Below are positions 60,208 to 64,000 of a DNA stretch of 64,000 bases, in pieces (the first letter of the stretch is position 1; each line of letters begins with the position of its first letter). Source of the stretch: Psychromonas sp. psych-6C06 (GTDB lineage Bacteria; Pseudomonadota; Gammaproteobacteria; Enterobacterales; Psychromonadaceae); NCBI RefSeq assembly GCF_002835465.1, contig NZ_PIZM01000002.1:298344-362343 (forward strand), read 5' to 3'. A program made the translations under genes and the position numbers. The notes beneath the pieces were generated by a model that saw nothing but the letters and a program-made list of their open reading frames with translations, did not search any database and was not told where the DNA came from.

Positions 60208-60618
60208 ATGAAATTATTAGTGCGTAATCTGGCCGTCGCTACGACCGAAGAAAAGTTAATTAGTTTATTTAGTGAATACGGCAAGGTACAGTCATGCAAT
60301 TTAGTAAAGGACAGTAAAACAGGTAAATCAAAAGGCTTTGGTTTTATTGAAATGCCTAAACCGGGCGAAGCCAAGGCAGCGATGAAGAATTTAAATGGTT
60401 TCAAGCTGGCTGGTAATCTTATCCGTGTGAAGAAAGCAGAATCAAAGGCGCCACAAGCAACACAAGAAAGCGAACAAAAACCAGCATCAGTTCAGTTCAA
60501 ACAAGCACCTAAAAAACAAACAGTTGAAGCGCTTATTGTAAAAGATATAACGCCAAGCGAAGAAAAAACTGTCAACCCAGAAGATATTTGGGGTGATGTT
60601 AAACAACCTGAAGACTAA
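60208..60618 (+). CDS. RRM-type RNA-binding protein
   Basis: The 136-aa product has one RRM domain (about 1-78) with RNP2 LLVRNL and RNP1 KGFGFIEM, like the small RbpA-type proteins of bacteria. A charged Lys/Gln/Glu tail follows. The domain binds single-stranded RNA; a role at low temperature is suggested only by analogy. It is divergent from prfC. Confidence 0.85.
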   Translation: MKLLVRNLAVATTEEKLISLFSEYGKVQSCNLVKDSKTGKSKGFGFIEMPKPGEAKAAMKNLNGFKLAGNLIRVKKAESKAPQATQESEQKPASVQFKQAPKKQTVEALIVKDITPSEEKTVNPEDIWGDVKQPED

Positions 60619-60645
60619 TTATGAATTAGCCTTCATCCATAGCCA

Positions 60646-60999
60646 CTACTTTTCTTGCGTGGCTATATTATTAATCATCCTCCGCGATAAATCATCAATG
60701 CGACTTAAACATATCTGCTTTAAACTTTCTTCATCAATCGCAGACAGTATTGCTTCACTCTCACTCCATGTTGCATAAACTATACCGACACGTTCACTAT
60801 CAAGTGCTAAAAGAGGGAGTTGTGTATCGTTAAGCATCTTTTGATAAAACTTAAACATTGTCTGGTCGTCTATCTTTGTGGCTATATTACTGCACAAGTT
60901 ATAATTTCCAAGCGCCCGCCCCCACTCGTCCAAGTCACTTTCATTTGCCCATGTAACTGATTGAAATAGTAACAACATAGGCAGAATAAATAATTTCAT
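60646..60999 (-). CDS. Small exported protein (117 aa), unknown
   Basis: The 117-aa product has a signal peptide (about 1-18, ending TWA) and a mature helical domain with two Cys residues (NLCSNI and KQICLSR) that could form a disulfide. I do not recognise the family. It is convergent with the RRM gene, 27 nt between stops. Confidence 0.6.
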   Translation of the reverse strand: MKLFILPMLLLFQSVTWANESDLDEWGRALGNYNLCSNIATKIDDQTMFKFYQKMLNDTQLPLLALDSERVGIVYATWSESEAILSAIDEESLKQICLSRIDDLSRRMINNIATQEK

Positions 61000-61012
61000 A
61001 TATCCTCAAACC

Positions 61013-61036
61013 AAAAAAGAGACAAGCATTCTCTTT
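61013..61036 (-). terminator. Weak terminator after the PLP enzyme gene
   Basis: AAAGAGA pairs with TCTCTTT (61016-61022 with 61030-61036), with a short T run on the minus strand. It lies 19 nt past the stop at 61055. Confidence 0.5.
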
Positions 61037-61054
61037 AATAAAGTAACATTCAAT

Positions 61055-62281
61055 TTAAGCTAAGGCTTGTTCAAAATCTGCAATCAAATCAACAGTATTT
61101 TCGATGCCGATTGAACAGCGGATCATATTTTCACTAATGCCCATCTCTTGGCGTAATGCTAGCCCCATCTCAAAGTAGATAGTTGGTGCAACCGGTAGCG
61201 CTAAAGTACGATTATCGCCAAGGTGCGTTGCACTGATAACTAGGTTTAATTTATTCAACAGCTCACAACAATCAAAGCCTTCAACTAAGTCAAAACTCAG
61301 CAATGCACCAAAGCCAGAAAATAACTGCTTTGCGCGTTCATGTTGCGGGTGATCTGCTAGGCCTGGGTAATACACTTTTTCAACTTTAGGGTGAGCTTGC
61401 AAAAATTCAGCAAGTGCCATCGCATTTTGACCTTGACGGTCCATGCGCAATTCCATTGTTTCACTTCCGACAGAAATAAGGTGCGCACCTTGTGAGCTTA
61501 AACAAGCTCCCATATCACGAAGCCCTTTTTTCTTAATCTGACTAATTCCCCACAGTTTACTATCACCTTTGCGATAACCTTCATATATGTTTGGGTAGTT
61601 CTCCCAGTTAAATAAACCGGTATCAGTAACAGAGCCCCCCATCGCATTACCGTGACCAGCAACATATTTAGAAAGCGATGTAGTTATCAAACTCGCATTA
61701 ACGCTATTCGCATCAAATAGGTAACTTGAAGTGATTGTATTATCAATCACATAAACTAAGCCCTGTTCGCGACAAAAATCACCTATTTCAGCTAATGCAC
61801 TGACTTGAGTCACTGGGTTTGCAATGGTCTCTACAAATACCATTTTTGTATTGGCCTGTTTTGCATTAACAACATCATCGATATGAGTTGCATCAACTAA
61901 TGTAACTTCAATGCCATAACCACTTAATGTAGATAATAAACTAGTGGTATTACCAAACAGAAATCGACTACAAATTAAGTGATCTCCCTCTTTCAATAGT
62001 GTCAAAAAGGTATTAACAATCGCAGCCATCCCCGATGAAAAAACCGCACTGGCAACCCCACCATCAATCAACTGAATTTTTTTACAAAGTGCATCTAGAG
62101 TAGGTGTAGAAGAGCGAGCATAAGCATGACCAGGTTGACCTTGGAACACATCGATTAAACCCTGTACGTCTTTAAAACCGTAGGGAACTGAATTATGAAT
62201 CGGAGCATGTACAGCGCCAGCTTCTAAGTTAAGTGAATGGTCTGCATGAACTATTTTTGTAGTGAAACCTTGCTCTGACAT
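61055..62281 (-). CDS. Cys/Met-metabolism PLP enzyme (cystathionine gamma-synthase/lyase family)
   Basis: The 408-aa product is a fold type I PLP enzyme. YARSSTPT binds phosphate, VIDNTITSSYLFD holds the ring-contacting Asp180, and SLSKY places the Schiff-base lysine at Lys205. In the best known enzymes the motif reads S-x-T-K, so this is a divergent member. Reactions include gamma-synthase, gamma-lyase and O-acetylhomoserine sulfhydrylase, and sequence alone cannot choose. It is divergent from the kinase gene at 62395. Confidence 0.85.
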   Translation of the reverse strand: MSEQGFTTKIVHADHSLNLEAGAVHAPIHNSVPYGFKDVQGLIDVFQGQPGHAYARSSTPTLDALCKKIQLIDGGVASAVFSSGMAAIVNTFLTLLKEGDHLICSRFLFGNTTSLLSTLSGYGIEVTLVDATHIDDVVNAKQANTKMVFVETIANPVTQVSALAEIGDFCREQGLVYVIDNTITSSYLFDANSVNASLITTSLSKYVAGHGNAMGGSVTDTGLFNWENYPNIYEGYRKGDSKLWGISQIKKKGLRDMGACLSSQGAHLISVGSETMELRMDRQGQNAMALAEFLQAHPKVEKVYYPGLADHPQHERAKQLFSGFGALLSFDLVEGFDCCELLNKLNLVISATHLGDNRTLALPVAPTIYFEMGLALRQEMGISENMIRCSIGIENTVDLIADFEQALA

Positions 62282-62394
62282 CTAAATTCCTTTGCTGTTT
62301 TTAAAAAGCGTTAGCTAAAATCGATTATTCTTTTAGATTTGTTATATTATCAACTCTTAATTTGATTGCCATTATACAGAAATAAGGGACTAAG

Positions 62395-63969
62395 TTGAAA
62401 TCGAATCTATACAGTATGTTCATATTTCTTGTAGGCTTACTTGCTACCTACTTCATCACTAAAAATTTTCAACAGGTTGAAAATACAAACCAAAAGTATG
62501 AAATAATTAGCCAAAGCCAAGCAATAGCTCATACCGTTCAGCAGCAAATAAAGTTTCATTCTCAAAGCCTATCTGGTATTGCACAACGTTGGCACTCAAT
62601 TGATGAGATCAATGCATATTGGTTACAGGATATTGAACAGCTTAGCGGACAACTTCCCTATCTCACCGGTTTCAATATATACTTAATAGCTCCTCAACCG
62701 ACACTAAATATTGGGCATCAATTTCAACGCTTTTATGAGAGTAAAAACGATCTAGCCCAACAAGCGAGTCAATTACAAAAGTTAAATACAAAGCTTAGCC
62801 CCACAGATCGAAGTATCGTATTTTTTAGCGCCCACAAAGTATTACCCAATGAAGAGGTGATTAGTTATCTACATGCGCCAATTTTTAATGATAAAGGACT
62901 AATCGGTTACCTCGAAGCGACATTAAACTTAACGCAGTTGTTTGATCATCAGGTCAGTACTTATCAAATCACGCACCCTTTCTCTCTCTCTGAATCAGGT
63001 AGAACAATCTACAGCGCATTACCTGAGAGAGTCTTAATTAACAAAGTACAGCAGCAATTCACTGTACCGGTGCTTGGCTTTGACTGGAAGTTGATGGTAT
63101 GGCCTTTACATGAGCATCACTTTTATCAGTATGCGACTTTTATTGGACTTTTACTCTCAATTCTTTTTTCGCAATTATTTTATGTTGTACGCAGAAATAA
63201 AGAGATAAAACGTAAACTTTATTTACAAACGTCACATTTAAAAGCAATTAATAAAGATTTTACCGCCAGTAAATCGAAACTCATTCAGTCGAATAAGTTA
63301 TCTTCATTAGGTGAGATTGCAACAGGTATTGCACATGAGATTAATCAGCCATTACAAGTTATCTGTATTCATTCAGACATGTGTCAAGAGAACATACAAA
63401 AGCAAAACTACTCATTAGTTGAGAAAAACTTTCGCTCTATCATTACGCAGGTTGAACGTATTGAAAAAATAGTTAAGCAAGTCGGCAGTTTTGGGCGAGA
63501 TAGTGAACAAGATAATTATAATGTAGAAACTCCTGCCTCTATATTTGAGAGTGTCATTAATATTATTATCAATCAATATAATCAGGAAGATGTTGAATTG
63601 CGTCAGGTTTTACCACCTTCTCTACCCTCTATTGTTTGTAATAGGACGCAAATTGAGCAAGTCCTGGTGAACTTATTAATTAACGCTAAAGATGCTGTTG
63701 AAGAAAGCGATGAGAAAGTAGTATTTATCAAAGCACATGATAAGCAAGGCAAACTATACATTGAAGTATCCGATACGGGCAGTGGCATAGAGCCAAGTAA
63801 ATTAGATGATATTTTCACCCCCTTTTACACAACCAAAGCGCTAGGTAAAGGGACTGGTTTGGGGCTATCAATCAGTTACTCCATTATTCACCAGCACAAA
63901 GGTGAGTTTCATGTTTCTAGCGAGATGGGTAAAGGAAGTACTTTTACAGTGATATTACCGCTAAATTAA
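62395..63969 (+). CDS. Membrane sensor histidine kinase
   Basis: The 524-aa product has two transmembrane segments (about 7-24 and 246-268) enclosing a periplasmic sensor domain of about 220 residues (Cache-like, not further assigned). His314 in IAHEINQPL is the phosphorylation site, with the N, G1 and G2 boxes LLINAKDAV, DTGSGIEP and GTGLGLSIS in the ATPase. HEINQPL is typical of the NtrB/DctB-like group. It starts at a TTG with AAGGGA upstream. No response regulator is adjacent in the window. AGCTGTT repeats begin at its stop. Confidence 0.87.
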   Translation: MKSNLYSMFIFLVGLLATYFITKNFQQVENTNQKYEIISQSQAIAHTVQQQIKFHSQSLSGIAQRWHSIDEINAYWLQDIEQLSGQLPYLTGFNIYLIAPQPTLNIGHQFQRFYESKNDLAQQASQLQKLNTKLSPTDRSIVFFSAHKVLPNEEVISYLHAPIFNDKGLIGYLEATLNLTQLFDHQVSTYQITHPFSLSESGRTIYSALPERVLINKVQQQFTVPVLGFDWKLMVWPLHEHHFYQYATFIGLLLSILFSQLFYVVRRNKEIKRKLYLQTSHLKAINKDFTASKSKLIQSNKLSSLGEIATGIAHEINQPLQVICIHSDMCQENIQKQNYSLVEKNFRSIITQVERIEKIVKQVGSFGRDSEQDNYNVETPASIFESVINIIINQYNQEDVELRQVLPPSLPSIVCNRTQIEQVLVNLLINAKDAVEESDEKVVFIKAHDKQGKLYIEVSDTGSGIEPSKLDDIFTPFYTTKALGKGTGLGLSISYSIIHQHKGEFHVSSEMGKGSTFTVILPLN

Positions 63970-64000
63970 GCTGTTAGCTGTTAGCTGTTAGCTGTTAGCT
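63969..64000 (+). repeat. AGCTGTT tandem repeat after the histidine kinase gene
   Basis: Four perfect 7-bp units and a partial unit run from the kinase stop codon to the window edge, so the full length is not visible. Confidence 0.85.

Overview
The window is chromosomal DNA of a marine gammaproteobacterium. The AT-rich base use, the gene families (Mqo, SatP, DUF3360-type transporter, LpxR-type barrel, several c-di-GMP proteins) and protein sequences close to but distinct from E. coli and Vibrio suggest a Psychromonas-like member of the Alteromonadales. The genus is inferred from memory of these families, not from a search.

Layout. 1-773: a dispersed-repeat end and two tandem tRNA-Ser(TGA) genes, each with its own promoter and terminator. 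774-5878: a PilZ protein, then leuS-lptE-holA. 5879-8974: two copies of a ~160-bp inverted-repeat element, fklB, cobU and dnaJ. 9204-12033: dnaK and grpE, each with a clear sigma32 heat-shock promoter. 12102-15418: nadK-nadD-ggt. 15415-21156: an LpxR-like outer-membrane protein, a YcgR-like PilZ protein, an HD-GYP response regulator, a small barrel protein, yhcC and tdk. 21695-29326: mqo, a polar amino-acid ABC importer, satP and a DUF3360-type permease.

29671-57000 is the conserved region greA-yhbY-rlmE-ftsH-folP-glmM-secG-leuU-rimP-nusA-infB-rbfA-truB-rpsO-pnp, read mostly leftward. Its 3' half has been opened twice. About 3.3 kb (an AAC(3)-family acetyltransferase, sdaA, a small zinc-ribbon protein and a 249-bp inverted-repeat element) lie between truB and rpsO. 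About 7.9 kb (two CPA1 antiporters, a GST gene and a decayed copy of it, a class 3 lipase with a probable periplasmic partner, and two unknown proteins) lie between rpsO and pnp. No tRNA-fMet (metY) is seen upstream of rimP. In its place are a ~160-bp repeat copy, a promoter and a branched leader RNA ending in three hairpins. 56785-64000: tatD-family yjjV, a DMT permease, prfC, an RRM protein, a small exported protein, a trans-sulfuration PLP enzyme and a sensor histidine kinase.

Most of the window is core housekeeping: translation, chaperones, NAD and folate synthesis, cell-envelope precursor synthesis and RNA decay. The points of interest are the two MITE-like repeat families, the invaded rpsO-pnp operon with its lipase/partner pair and pseudogene, and the structured rimP leader. 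I found no CRISPR array, rRNA gene, prophage or full-length insertion sequence. Start codons were moved from the longest open frame wherever ribosome-binding sites and family N-termini argued for it.
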